Shown: piece by piece, positions 9,730 to 20,672 of the stretch
Numbering within the stretch: position 1 is the stretch's first letter
Layout of the letters: each line of letters begins with the position of its first letter
Assembly (NCBI GenBank): GCA_030068075.1
Contig: CM057843.1
Span: forward strand, 16,635,370 to 16,699,369
Length of the DNA stretch: 64,000 nucleotides
Source: Paguma larvata
Lineage: Eukaryota > Chordata > Mammalia > Carnivora > Viverridae
Direction: 5' to 3'
Notes under the pieces: model-generated
What the model was told of the DNA's origin: nothing
Databases searched by the model: none
Seen by the model: the letters and a program-made list of their open reading frames with translations, nothing else
Program-made: the position numbers and the translations under genes

Positions 9730-11662
9730 ATGGTAAATTTGGGGGTGTATGTCTGTGGTGCCATTTTCTTTGGCACTGCCTCCTTAGCGAGTCTTCCCAT
9801 CCTCAACTGGCTGTCTTCTTCATCCCTTTTCTGTGAGCCCGGTTACAACAATAAGGCACAGCTCCGTCATCTCTTGCCATCGCCTCTGTTGAGGCCATCA
9901 GTGTCCTTCACTTTTCCAAGTTCAGTGGTCAGTTCTCACTCTTCATTACTACTTAAGCCATCAGCAAGATTTCTTCGGACTGTCAGAACAAATACTACCC
10001 TTTTTTCATTTTTCTCCCGACTCACTGTGTGCTCCTTTCTCAACTGACTTGATCCCTCCCATCTTTCAACCTTATACTCAGAAAAGCATCAGAACCCAAA
10101 CTTGGATCTCTTCTCTAACAACATTTGTATCCTGTGTGAACTCATTTGGTCCAGTGGTTTGAAGTACCAACTCTATGGTGATGCCCCACCCCACAGTTTC
10201 TCTTAAGCATGAAAAATCTCCATGTTGCCTATCGGACATTGGTTGAGTGTCTCATAGTCGTAGGTACTCAGTATACCTATAACAAAATTCCTAACTTGCA
10301 TTCACCGCTAAAACCACTCCTTTCTCAGCCTTTACTGTATCCGTTAAAAGAGAAAACAAGAACAAAGACAAACACACAAACCTGGAACCATCTTTCTAAG
10401 TAGTATCCAAAATTCAAGGAATCTTGACATGGACTCTCCTTTCTGACTTACCTTATATTCAGTCCATCCTCAAATTTTGTCAATTCTACCTTCAAAAAAT
10501 ATTGGGGAAAAAAGTCATTTACTTACATCACTTTTATTCCATGCTAGGATTTCTTTGCCTCGACGACCTCATTGACATTTTGGATTGCATCCTTCTTCTT
10601 GTGTGGGGGCCTGTCCTGGGTGTTGTAGGATATTTAGTAGTGTCTCTGGTCTCTACCCACTAGATGATGGTAGCATGTTCCACCCCCTCCAGCTGTGCCA
10701 GTTAAAGGTGTCTCCAAGCACTGCCACGTGTCCCCTAGGAAGCAAAGTCATTCCCATTTGAAAACCATGGCTCTATCCCAGGCTCCTTCATCCTTCCCCT
10801 GGATGACCTCGGTGGCCTCCCAACTGGCTCTTGTTTTATGTCTTGGTCTCCTGCATTCTCTTGTCGACCCAGCAGCCAGAGCGATCTTTTCTGTATACAA
10901 TTCAGACGATCTCACTCTTGTTGGCAGCCATGATGATGTGCTGTTCAGGTCTTCCTTCCAGAAAACCTACTGGGAGAAGGGTGGTTGAGGAACAGCATCC
11001 AGCTGCCACAACCTTGGATCCGCCCAGTGTTCAAGCTCTTCTCAGTCATCCTGTCTCAGGCGGCTCCCAGCTGATGGCTGAGCGTGGTGAGGGCCTTTGG
11101 GCTGGACTTTCGTGGCCTCACACATGGGAGGCATTTGAATTTCTCAGAGATGTATTCCAGTAGGAAGCTGCTCCAAGTCTGTTTTCCTTCTTTCCATCTC
11201 TCCAGACATACACAGTGGCCTTCGGTCTATCCCAACGTACTCCTATCTCCCTAACAAGCCCTTGCATCTTTACCTTCCACAGGAGTGTCCCCAGTAAATC
11301 TTCTCGACTATCTGGTTCCATCCCTGGCCTCTGCTTTTCAGAGAATACAAACTTAACTCCTTTGCTCAAAACTTTTCAGTACCTTTCTTCCTCACTTGGG
11401 ATGAAATCCAAAGGCTTTGTAACAGCTAAAACGGCCTTTTGTCTTGTCCATGGGTATGTCACCGATCTCAACTGCTACCACTCTATGCCTTATTCCTGTT
11501 GTCCTAACCACACTGGTTTTGTGGCCATTTCTTAAACATGCCAGGCTTCCTTTGCCTTAATCATTATTATCATCTAGTCCCTCCTCTTGTAATTCTACTA
11601 CCCTGGATATCTTTATGGTGAACTTACTTAAAGTCTTTGATTAAATATCACCTTTTTAAAAA
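9730..11662 (+). mobile_element. Long L2 LINE remnant (RT domain to 3' part)
   Basis: Successive stretches follow the L2 reverse-transcriptase coding region in order: TTCAGTGGTCAGTTCTCACT, then the catalytic block, GTCCATCCTCAAATTTTGTC, CTCCCAACTGGCTC with AGCAGCCAGAGCGATC, CCTTTGCTCAAAACTTTTCA, and GATTAAATATCACCTT. The catalytic YADD has decayed to Y-G-D-A (codons at 10174-10185). A MER20 is inserted at about 10545-10772, and roughly 10960-11165 does not resemble L2. Many stops and indels make it long dead. The 97-123 codon frames in this interval are its debris. Confidence 0.8.
10545..10772 (-). mobile_element. MER20 hAT DNA transposon
   Basis: The reverse complement follows MER20: GGGGGCCTGTCCTGGGTGTT, TCTACCCACTAGATGATGGT, AAAGGTGTCTCCAAGCACTG, CGTGTCCCCTAGGAAGCAAA. 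It interrupts the surrounding L2 and is therefore younger than it. Confidence 0.88.
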
Positions 11663-11896
11663 AAAATTTTTTAATGTTTATTTATTTTTGAGACAGAGCA
11701 TGAGTCAAGGAGGAGCAAAGAGAGAGAGAGAGAGACACACACACAGAATCTGAAACAGGCTCCAGGCTCTGAGCTGTCACCAGAGAACCTGATGCAGGGC
11801 TCAGACCCATGAACTGTGGGGCCCGGACCCACGAACCACGAGATCATGAGATGAGCCAAAGTTGGATGCTTAACCTACTGAGCCACCCAGGCGCCC
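11663..11896 (-). mobile_element. SINEC with internal duplication
   Basis: Minus copy with flanks TAAATATCACCTTTTTAAA and GAAAATATCAAATTTTTAAA. Around 11800-11845 the B-box side is duplicated (CAGACCCATGAACTGTGGGG, then CGGACCCACGAACCACGAG), which lengthens the element by about 25 bp. It is inserted in the 3' part of the L2. Confidence 0.95.
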
Positions 11897-12057
11897 AGAA
11901 AATATCAAATTTTTAAATTCAGACAGGATCTGTGACAGTCCTTTATTTCTTTTGACAGGTGTCATTACCTTCTGAGAGCCTCTTTCTGGATCAAAATCTT
12001 GCTATTTCCTCAAATGTCTCTTAGAGGATATGACATTTAGATCTCTCGTCAGTTTGC

Positions 12058-12360
12058 CATTCGTTCACTCAACATATTACTTATTTATTGAATACCTTCC
12101 AAATGCCATGCCGAATAGGAATTACAAATTTGTTATATTAATAAACAAGTAATTACCTAATTACAGTGATTTTTAAAGATACTCACAGGGACTCTCTGCT
12201 CTGGTAGAAAGAGGAAATATTGACAAACTGGTGCATGGCAGAGAGGACTGGGCTGCATGATGAAGGACCCTTACAACTGTTTTTCTTCACTTATGAATTC
12301 AACAGATATTTGTTTACGATTTACGCGTGCAGGACTCCGTACATATCGGTTAACCTTTAA
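12058..12360 (-). mobile_element. Two L2-like 3'-end fragments
   Basis: ATTCGTTCACTCAACATATT with ATTGAATACCTTCCAAATGC (12058-12130), and TGAATTCAACAGATATTTG (12295-12315), are the reversed L2 3'-end motif. The intervening part is not diagnostic. Confidence 0.5.
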
Positions 12361-14792
12361 CAGGCTAATAGGCAATATAGTCTAGAAACTCAAGGTATAA
12401 ACTAACTACTTTTAAGAGCAGTAATTTTAAGGAAGGAATGCTCCTTTGGTAAATTACTCTAAAAGAAACTCTTTACTGACTACATACCACTGCGTTTCTC
12501 CAGCTGGGTATCAGCAGTAGCTAGAGACAGAGTAGACAGAAACAGTGGAGAGAGGCACTTCTTGATCAGCCATAACAAAGAAGAGAAATAAACCAATTTG
12601 GCAAAAAAAAAAAAAAAAGTAGACAAAGTACAGCGATGAATATGTTAGTGAAAGAGAAAGCGCATTCGGAGGCAAACCTTCGGTGCCATCAGCTGCATAT
12701 GAAAACTACAGGTTGCTCTCGGTTCATCTCTACTGGTTAAAGTTTTAGGGAGGGAAGGACCCAAACTGCATCCTTTGTTCATAAAACGGAATGACCGCTT
12801 TCAACCCCCAGAAGGGAGTATTGGCAGATGATGTTTTAAGTCATTTCCTGGAGAGCTGTGGCATAAATGTTGAAATGAGAGATCACTACGCGATTCCTCT
12901 TTGTGGGAAGGGGATGATCTGGGAAAGAACAAGATTGACCTCCTCTCTTGGGAAAAGGGGATGGAAGAGCTGGAATAAGGAAGACAAATAAGACGAATCC
13001 AGACAAGAGACAGGAGATGAGGTGCAGTCAATGGTGTTATAAGGAGACTGCCCTGAGCAGTGGTGGGTATGGACCCATTGAACTCAAATGACAACTCAGT
13101 TAACACTGATAGAACGTACACAACGTGTAAGAAACCGCCCTGTCAGGGAGGCAAGACATGGTCCTTGCCCCTGAGATGCTGAGGAAAAATAAGGAAGAAA
13201 ATAACATTCATGAATCATTTTAATACAAAGCAATCTCTGGTCCATCCTAGTATAAATATGTAAAATACATATGTGTACTATGAAAATAAGACATAGATAT
13301 ATGTATGCATATGATTTTTAAGTGGTATATGCATATGCGAAAAATCATGCATATTTTTTTCCAGTAGTATTAAATATCCAGCTTTGCACTCTTTCTCCTC
13401 CTTACCTGGAAGCCATGACATTGTTTCAAACTAGCTGGTTGCCCAGAAAGAGACCCAACACGAGAAAAATCAATGGCGCCCTTGAAAAGCAGTTGGTGTG
13501 ACTCACGTGTGACTCGATAGGGTAGGACCGTGTCCGGGCCCCTTTCTCACAGCGATGCTATGAAATTGGCCACTTAAGATGACAAAAATCTGCAAGAAGG
13601 TCCCAGTTAATTCACTATTGTAACCCACCCCCTCCCTCCAAGCCACGGGTCCTGCTGGGTCACAGACTCACGGATCGCCCAGCCTTCTGTTTGGAAGAAC
13701 CGAGAACAGCTGCCTTTCATGCTTTATGGGGATGAAAAGCACAGCCCTGTTGCTGTGCATTTCTGAGTGCAGCCTCTCATCAGTCAGCTTCGGCAGCGTG
13801 AGTGCTAGGAGTCGATTGTCTTAATTGCTGATGTGGCCAAGATGGTCTGGTCTCGCGCCAAGGTTCTTGGATCTCTGGCTCTTGTTCCCGAAAACATCTG
13901 TCTTCTAGGTGACACGGACAGGAGAAATGAACTGTCCTCCACGTCCTTAAGCTCTCTATTTTGTCAAAACAACACACACGGCTCAATACGCTGGGGGTTT
14001 ATCTTTTAACCTCTGCTGGTGTGTCTGGCTTTAACATAACTGACCTGGGGCTCCAGGCCTCAGGCAAATGGACACATCTATTCTTGAGACACTGTTTGTC
14101 CTCCAGTGTCAATATTGGCAAAGGGAGTGGGGCGGGGGGTGGGGGGACAGGAATCAATGGGAGGCTAGCTAGTCAAATTAGTCTTTGGAGGGAAGAGAAT
14201 CAAAGACCATGTCAACACTGGTTTGACTGATTTTTAACCTCTTAGACAAGTCGATTCAGTGTAAAAGAGTTGAAGACATTGGACATGGAAGCTCACATGT
14301 ACCAAGTACCTCCCGAGCCATATCATAAGAGGTGAAACACAGATCGGTCTTAGAGGCCCACCCAGAGCCTGAGCGAGAACATCATTTGTGCTGTTGTACA
14401 ACAAGAAAAGAGAAAGCTACAGACTGCCTCTCCTGCTTGGAAGGACTTGTGTCTCGGAGGTCCGAGGTGACGTGCATCATTCTAGGGAAACTGCAGAATT
14501 CCCAAAATAGCAAACCGTGCCTGGCATGGTGCCCGATGGTTTCCATTTTCACAGGAGTTATTCTCCAGTCAGTGCGAACTTGCTAATTGAATGGGTAAAT
14601 TCCGTTGGCACTAATGAAGTCTTGACCAAATACTCCATGGGATATTTGTTGCTGTCTTTGAATTCTTCCACTCCTGCCTTTTGTTTCGAAATTTATTGGA
14701 TATGGAACCCAGGTGGTCTATTTACTTTATAATTTCAACACTTGTGTACCATGAATAATACCTTCACAGGACCCTTAGGCTTGAATAACTCC
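12361..14792. other. Largely single-copy DNA
   Basis: No gene is recognised. It contains an A-run at 12603-12618, a possible L2-like scrap at about 13100-13200 (GGTCCTTGCCCCTGAGATGC), an AT-rich patch at 13255-13350, and a G-rich stretch at 14123-14146. Open frames of 60-106 codons do not resemble any family I know. Confidence 0.4.
14123..14146 (+). other. Predicted G-quadruplex motif
   Basis: Four G-runs (GGG, GGGG, GGGGGG, GGGGGG) are separated by loops of 3, 1 and 1 bases, meeting the usual G3+N1-7 rule. Confidence 0.6.
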
Positions 14793-14808
14793 AAGTAACA
14801 CTCTTCTT

Positions 14809-14967
14809 CTTTTTTTTTTAATGTTTTGGATTTTTTTGAGAGAGAGAGAGAAAGAGACACACAGAGTGTGAGTGGGGGAGGGGCAGAGAGAGAGGGAGAC
14901 ACAGAATCCGAAGCAGGCTCCAGGCTCTGAGCCGTCAGCACAGAGACCAACGCGGGGCCTCGAACTC
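14809..14967 (-). mobile_element. SINEC, 5'-truncated
   Basis: Tail, CT/GA segment and GAAGCAGGCTCCAGGCTCTG are present. The copy stops in the B-box region (GGGGCCTCGAACTC) and lacks the tRNA-like head. The flanks AAGTAACACTCTTCTT (14793-14808) and AAGTAGCGCCCTTCTT (14968-14983) show the truncation happened at insertion and was not a later deletion. Confidence 0.93.
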
Positions 14968-15129
14968 AAGTAGCGCCCTTCTTAAGATTACGACACTGTC
15001 TTGGGGAAATACAAGGGAAAACACTCCTTGCCGTGGATGGTTACCATAGTTTCTAAATGCAATAGTAGCATCTTAGAGACTGTCCTAGGGGAGTCACCAC
15101 GATGAAGAACACTGTTTGAAAAGCAACTG

Positions 15130-15375
15130 TAAGGAGTCCCCTGGGGGGCTCAGTCGGTTCGACTTCAGCTCAGGTCACGATCCTGCAGTTTGTGAGTTCG
15201 AGTTCCCCGTCGGGCTCTGTGCTGACAGCTCAGAGCCTGGAGCCTGCTTCGGATTCTGGGTCTCCCTCTCTCTCTGCGGCTCCCCTGCTCGAGTGTGTGC
15301 GCGTGCTCTCTTTCTCTTTATGTCTCTCTGTCTCTCTCCCAAAACTAATTAAGCATAAAAAAAAAGAAAGAAAAG
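15130..15375 (+). mobile_element. SINEC, felid type
   Basis: CCCCTGGGGGGCTCAGTCGG at the head, GACAGCTCAGAGCCTGGAGC in the middle, a degenerate A tail with AAAGAAAGAAAAG. The TSD AAAAGCAACTG is at 15119-15129 and 15376-15386. Confidence 0.96.
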
Positions 15376-16954
15376 AAAAGCAACTGAGTTGAGGAGCCAC
15401 TGGAAGTGTTGAGGCTGCCTGTCCCAGGGAAGTGATGATGTGGTGTCACTCTAGTTGAAGATGACGAGGAGAAGGAAGAGGACTTGAAACGACACCATAT
15501 TATTCCAGGTAGTAAAACTAGGACCAACGTGTGAATGTTATAAGGAAACAGATTCTATGCAAACTCCGGTAGAGAAATTTTCATTAAGTTGAACTGTTCA
15601 CAAAGAATAGATCACGTTCCCTCGGAACGCAGAGAGCTCCCCATCACTGGATATATTAAAGTTCAAACAAGACCAAGTGCAAAGGGCTATTGTATTTGAT
15701 GGAAGGGTGCACTGTGGTGCCTTAAATGCTCTCCGAGCACATATGATCATTGGACTCTGTGAAGAGAAGGGACGCTCACAAACACACAAGCTTCTCCTCC
15801 ACTGGGACTTCAGATTCCCTGGAATTTGTCCAGGATCGACAGAATTGCAATAATCAGCAACTTCCCATGAATTTACGTTACGCCGATAACTCCTTCAGGC
15901 CGGAGACGGACACAAAGTGAACTCACAAGAAATTAGAATTGTCTACCTTTCATGCTGTTTGAAGTCAAACCTCTGAAGCATTCTTTCTTCCCCGTGTTTC
16001 CCCTACCCTCTTTATTTAAAAGAATTGTGTCAGGAGCTCTCTTCCTCTGAAATTACCCCCTGTCACTGCTGCTCAGGAAGGTTTTGCTAACTGGCAAGCA
16101 AATATTTCAGAGACAATGGATGATGGGCAGTTCTAAAGAGGAACATGGAGACTTTTTATCTCAGCTTTGCAAAGATGGCAGCTTCTAGTCAAGAGCCTCC
16201 GACAGCCATTGACGTTGCCTGTAATGTCTTCCCAAGATGAGAGGCTACCCTCTCAAAGGGAATCCTCCGCACGCGAGCTCCCTGGCACCCCTGTGCCACT
16301 TCAAAGACTTGATTTGCCTGACGGAGAGAGATTCCTGCCAGATTAAGGCTTCAGTCATCATTAATAGACGACTTCAAGAAGGACCAGTCTGTTTTGCTAG
16401 ATTAACAGTCGGGTTGGTTATTGGAAGCCACGTTCAGAGGAATGAATCGTATGGCATTCATAGCAGCCAAGGTTGAGACCCCCTGTAGAGGACAAGGGGC
16501 TGTAGTCGGCTTAATTTGAGAGGGGACTGATTTTCATCATGGTTAAATGAAGCACGGGGGAGTTCAAAAGAGATTTCGGGGCCAGTCTATAAAGATGCAC
16601 ACTGAGACAGAGTCAAATGTCATATGCTTTTAGGAGCCTCGTGGCTCCGAACCTGAATGGGAAGCCAGGGATCACGTCATTCAAAACTCTTCAGCATGAC
16701 TGGTTTTTGCCTTTTATCCTCACAGACACAGCCATAAAACTGACTCGGATCCTTCAGTGAGGCGGTGGGAGATCCAGGACTCCTGGGTTCCTCACTCCAC
16801 ACTATGAGCAACATTTTATCCCATTAGGATTGTCACGCATTTCTATCCATTCATGATCAGATTCCATCCTACCGGAGATCGTGTATAATAAAACTCTTTG
16901 TGGAAAGAGGAAGAGGACATCCTCCCTCCAACCCTCCTTCCCTCCCTTTGTGTT

Positions 16955-16975
16955 CCCCGCCCCACCCCCTGCCCC
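16955..16975 (-). other. Predicted G-quadruplex motif on the minus strand
   Basis: CCCC-G-CCCC-A-CCCCC-TG-CCCC: four runs with loops of 1, 1 and 2 bases, inside a pyrimidine-rich stretch. Confidence 0.65.
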
Positions 16976-17665
16976 GTTCCAGCCCCCACTTCCAACTCTT
17001 AGTTCCCGACTCTGACATTTGCCTCCATGGTGATAAATCTCTAGAAGCAGCAATATCGGCACACTGTCAGTTATAGACATTATCAGTCGCTGTCCTGTTG
17101 TGGTGAACAGAAATTTAGCTCTTCCCACAGACCCCTGCTTTCCTTCCCTGCACTTTTCCAAAAGAGTTAACCATAATTTTTAATAATAGTCAATGACGTT
17201 AACACTGACCATGTTCACAAAACCTAGTTCACTGTTAAGCCAAGGTGTATGCCATTATTATATTTTCTCTCAAAAAAACCACTTTCTGTTTCTTCACATG
17301 GCGTATCACAGTAACTAAGGACCACTTCCATGGGGGAAGAAACCACCGATTATACCCTTTATTTCACTTTTGAGAATGATACCAAACAAGGAAATAACCT
17401 GGAAATGTACTGTTCGTTGTTACTGAACTCCAGAAAGTAAGCGTAAGTCGAAGAGTAGATGTGGCACAGATTAATTGGGTAAAACAAAATCTGATGACAT
17501 CGAATGTTGGATTAGACACAACATCTGAAGCTTTATCCCTAATCTGCACATGCAGGGATGGTGGTCGGAAGCAATGGTCTGCATGATTGGAGCCAGCTCT
17601 CTCCTCCAGGGCCTCCCTCCCTCTGGCATAGGCCAAGCCTGCGGCTCAATGTAGCTTTTGAATAC

Positions 17666-17722
17666 GCCACCACCACCACCACCATCATCATCCTCGTTGC
17701 CATCCATATCATCATCATCATG
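17666..17722 (+). repeat. Compound (CCA)n-(ATC)n microsatellite
   Basis: About six CCA units pass into ATC units, then a 13-base interruption and more ATC units. All six frames give homopolymer-like peptides, which explains the histidine/isoleucine/methionine runs in open frames here. Confidence 0.95.
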
Positions 17723-18054
17723 GTCTGTCTACACAGTCAGTTTAACGTGACAAGCACTGATTCAGCTGTGCCAGACCCTGGCTAGGAACACAAAGACAAA
17801 ACTATAGGATAGCTTTGTGTTTAAATGGCTATCATGTATGAGAAAGTGCGTGATAGAAAGGACAAAGTATGGGGGTGGGGGGCTACAGAGAAGGGAATAC
17901 TGGATTAGGAACAGTGGGGGGTTCAGTGATAGTTACCGAGAGGAATTAAATGCTGGAGTCTTTGGAAGCACCATTTCTTAGGGCTAAAAAAAGAATGTGG
18001 TGAGGCCAGTGAAAGTGTATCTTTCAATTCCAGCTTTTCAATTTGTACTCATTA

Positions 18055-18600
18055 TATGCGTTATTCAGGGTTCTTTTGGGGGCTAATGGCAGAAAACTAA
18101 CCCAAATGGGTCTAAGCTAAAGAAATGAATCAGTTGACTGGCATCTCAAAAACTGCAGGATGCAGATTTCAGGCATAACTGGGTCCACGGGCTCATTAGG
18201 GCTTGGTCACTCTTCATTTCTTAGCTCTGCCCTCTTCTGGTTGACTTTATTAGGGATACCCTTCACATATGATCGTAAGGAGATCACCAGGATCTTCAAG
18301 TTTGTAGCCTATCTTCTCAGTGACCTTAATAGAAACGGTGCCTCTACCCCACAATCACATAAAAGTTCTGGAGTGATGGGGTTATTTTGGTTGGCTTGGT
18401 TTAAATGTCCACCATGCTTGTGCGAATTCGCTTGTGCGAATCCAGGGAGACGGACATCTCTGATTGGCGGGTCTAGTTCACGTGTCTACCCAAAACACAT
18501 AGACGGGGTGTGGGGGCGGGTTATTCCTTAAGGAAAATTAAACCGTGGTTACAGGAAAAATGAAGGATGGATGACAGGCAAACCAACAGATGTCCATGGT
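18055..18600 (+). mobile_element. Medium-reiterated mammalian repeat, family not named, copy 1
   Basis: TTATTCAGGGTTCTTTTGGG, then CTAACCCAAATGGGTCTAAG, GATTGGCGGGTCTAGTTCAC, GGAAAATTAAACCGTGGTTA and a terminal CCAACAGATGTCC follow a consensus I recognise but cannot name. Related pieces are at 31000-31205 and 58265-58760. A 123-codon frame (18160-18531) lies wholly inside it. Near its end CTTGTGCGAAT occurs twice (18417-18427, 18431-18441). Confidence 0.6.
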
Positions 18601-18656
18601 TCCTTTCCTGTCCTGATTCAACTAGAAATTTCCCTCTACTCTTTCTGAGTCCCGTA

Positions 18657-18722
18657 GGATAGGATTGACAACTTTAGCGGATAGGATTGACAACTTTAGC
18701 GGATACAATTGACAACTTTAGC
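18657..18722 (+). repeat. 22-bp minisatellite, 3 units
   Basis: Unit GGATAGGATTGACAACTTTA+GC is present at 18657-18678 and 18679-18700 (identical) and 18701-18722 (two or three changes). The period is exact. Confidence 0.97.
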
Positions 18723-18967
18723 AAATACGGGCCACCCAGGCAAATCTGAATTTACGATAAATAAATAATACTTTTTGGCATAAATGTGTTCCATGATTGT
18801 TATTTAACCGAAATTTAAATTTAGCTGAGCATCTTAGTACCTTTCAGAAAAAAACAAAACCATTGGAGACACTAAAGCATAAGAAGTTTTTAATAGCTTA
18901 AAATACTCCCCGAATGTAAGTTTGTTGTTGTCCCGAACACCCAAGTTTTGAGACTTTAATTAAAGCG

Positions 18968-19137
18968 GTGGCCATCAATTTTGCACACTGCACACAGGAA
19001 TCTCTCAAGCCGCATTATAAATACTAACGACTGGCTCCCACCCTAAACACGCGGAGTCAGAATATCTGAGGTGGGGGCTTAGAATTTTTCAAGTCTCCCT
19101 AGAAGACTTCCGTATATGGCCAGGATTGAAAAGCACA
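18968..19137 (+). mobile_element. MER5-type hAT relic
   Basis: GGTGGCCATCAATTTTGCAC, CGGAGTCAGAATATCTGAGG, GGGGGCTTAGAATTTTTCAA and CCAGGATTGAAAAGCAC are in MER5 order. Both ends are recognisable. Confidence 0.65.
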
Positions 19138-19222
19138 GAGCAAAAGTATTAATTCTATGAAGGAAACTTCTGCATTAGAAAACAGAGGAAGAACAGTCTA
19201 GAAGGTTCCCCCAGTCTTTTTT

Positions 19223-19426
19223 TTTTAAACATTTATTTATTTTTGAGACAGAGCACAAGTGGGGGAGGGGCAGAGAGAGAGGGAGACACAGAATCCGAAG
19301 CAGGCTCCAGGCTCTGAGCCATCAGCACAGAGCCCAAAGCGGGGCTCGAACTCACAGACTGCAAGATCATGACCTAAGGCTGAAGTCAGAGGCTCAACCA
19401 ACTGAGCCACCCAGGTGGCCCCCTCG
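19223..19426 (-). mobile_element. SINEC, felid type
   Basis: Near-consensus minus copy ending CACCCAGGTGGCCCC. The TSD is CCCCAGTCTTTTT and CCCCGGTCTTTTT (19209-19221, 19427-19439). Confidence 0.96.
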
Positions 19427-19439
19427 CCCCGGTCTTTTT

Positions 19440-20004
19440 AAGCACACGCCACTAGCCGGTCATCCACTCTGCCATCTACAAGATGATTTCTGGTTTGCAG
19501 AGCACACTGACAAATTTGACAAAAAGTCACCCTTGGAATGATTTGTCCAATGCACACCAGCAAATGCAGCCCGAGTGTAATTTTTACAAAGGAGAGCCCA
19601 CAGAGGAGCCTCCTTGCAAGGACAAAGAATGTGAGAAAGATGGTTAAGTTGTTATTTAGGTTCAATTTAAAATAAGAGATCTTTTATTTCCTGTAAGTAT
19701 TAGCTGTGTAGTTTCCATACTTTCTGTTGAGCCTTGTCATCATGGGAGATTTACAAGTTATCTGAGGATCGTGTTTCAAAGGGTCGTAGTAAAAGACAGC
19801 TTCATGAGACATCAGAATAGCCAGGTTTCAAGCTGCTTACTGTATTTGCCCTCTGCATATCTTCCCCTCTCCTCTGCTCCCTTTATCTTTACGTCATGTT
19901 GGATTTTTGTGACTGTGACTTTGGTTTTAATCAACTACATGTACATAGATGGATATATATTTTCTCCCATGACTCCAGTTACACACAGCAGATCCCAGAA
20001 CTTA
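19440..20004. other. Unassigned single-copy DNA
   Basis: No repeat or exon is recognised. Confidence 0.4.
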
Positions 20005-20048
20005 GTCCAGAGGTGAGCTGTATCAGCATCACCTAGAAAGCTTAATAA

Positions 20049-20089
<41 letters not shown>

Positions 20090-20212
20090 CTCTCATTCTA
20101 GTCCCAGCTTTAGTAATTTGACACAGTTGGTCTAGCCTAGGGTACACACCATTTTTGTTGGTGACGGAAAATATCATCCCAAGTGAGTCTGCTGTACATT
20201 TGGCTTTGAAAA
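20005..20212 (+). mobile_element. MER5-type relic interrupted by a CA repeat
   Basis: TCCAGAGGTGAGCTGTATCA with GCATCACCTAGAAAGC at the left, and ACATTTGGCTTTGAAAACCA at the right, are MER5 ends. A (CA)n expansion sits between them, and a SINE has inserted at the right end. Confidence 0.55.
20051..20096 (+). repeat. (CA)n microsatellite, about 22 units, then (TC)n
   Basis: Long uninterrupted CA run followed by a short TC run. A strong candidate polymorphic marker. Confidence 0.98.
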
Positions 20213-20228
20213 CCACTAGGCTAATTTT

Positions 20229-20437
20229 TTTTAATGTTTTATTTATTTTTGAGACAGAGAGACAGAGCATGAGAAGGGCAGAGAGAGAGAGGGAGACACA
20301 GAATCCAAAGCAGGCTCCAGGCTCCGAGCTGTCAGCACAGAGCCCGACATGGGGCTCGAACTCAGAGACTGTGAGATCATGACCTGAGCTGATGTCGGCC
20401 GCTCAACCGACTGAGCCACCCAGGCGCCCCCCCCCCC
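20229..20437 (-). mobile_element. SINEC, felid type, with C-run at the head
   Basis: TSD CCACTAGGCTAATTTT is exact at 20213-20228 and 20438-20453. The head runs CACCCAGGCG followed by 13 C residues (20427-20439), longer than the usual four. Confidence 0.97.
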
Positions 20438-20489
20438 CCACTAGGCTAATTTTGAATGTTCAGCAATCTGTGTGGGTAAGGCTGACGGC

Positions 20490-20672
20490 AATGCAAGTTA
20501 CTATTTATTATGTCTGCTGTGTTGTCCAAAGTGTGAAGCACGGTAGAATCTCTTTTCATCTTCCATGTGCCCAGTGAGGTTTTGTCCCCATTTCACCAAT
20601 GGAAAGACAGAGTAACCGAGTATTGTCGAGATCACCTAGCTCGTGCATGGCAGAGCTGGGGGGCACTGGTGT
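20490..20672 (-). mobile_element. MIR SINE
   Basis: GTCCAAAGTGTGAAGCACGG, CCCATTTCACCAATGGAAAG, ATCACCTAGCTCGTGCATGG and CAGAGCTGGGGGGC match the reversed MIR core and flanks. Confidence 0.8.

Larger units (their letters stand above)
15387..18054. other. Largely single-copy DNA
   Basis: The longest repeat-free block in the left half. No exon is recognised. It includes a C-rich stretch (16918-16990), a CCA/ATC microsatellite and a possible L2-like scrap around 17735-17800. About 15990-16140 looks well preserved in composition, but conservation cannot be judged from one sequence. Confidence 0.4.

Noticed and set aside
17471..17785. Frames with Met, Gly/Val, Thr or Ile runs
   Set aside because: All come from the compound CCA/ATC microsatellite read in different frames.
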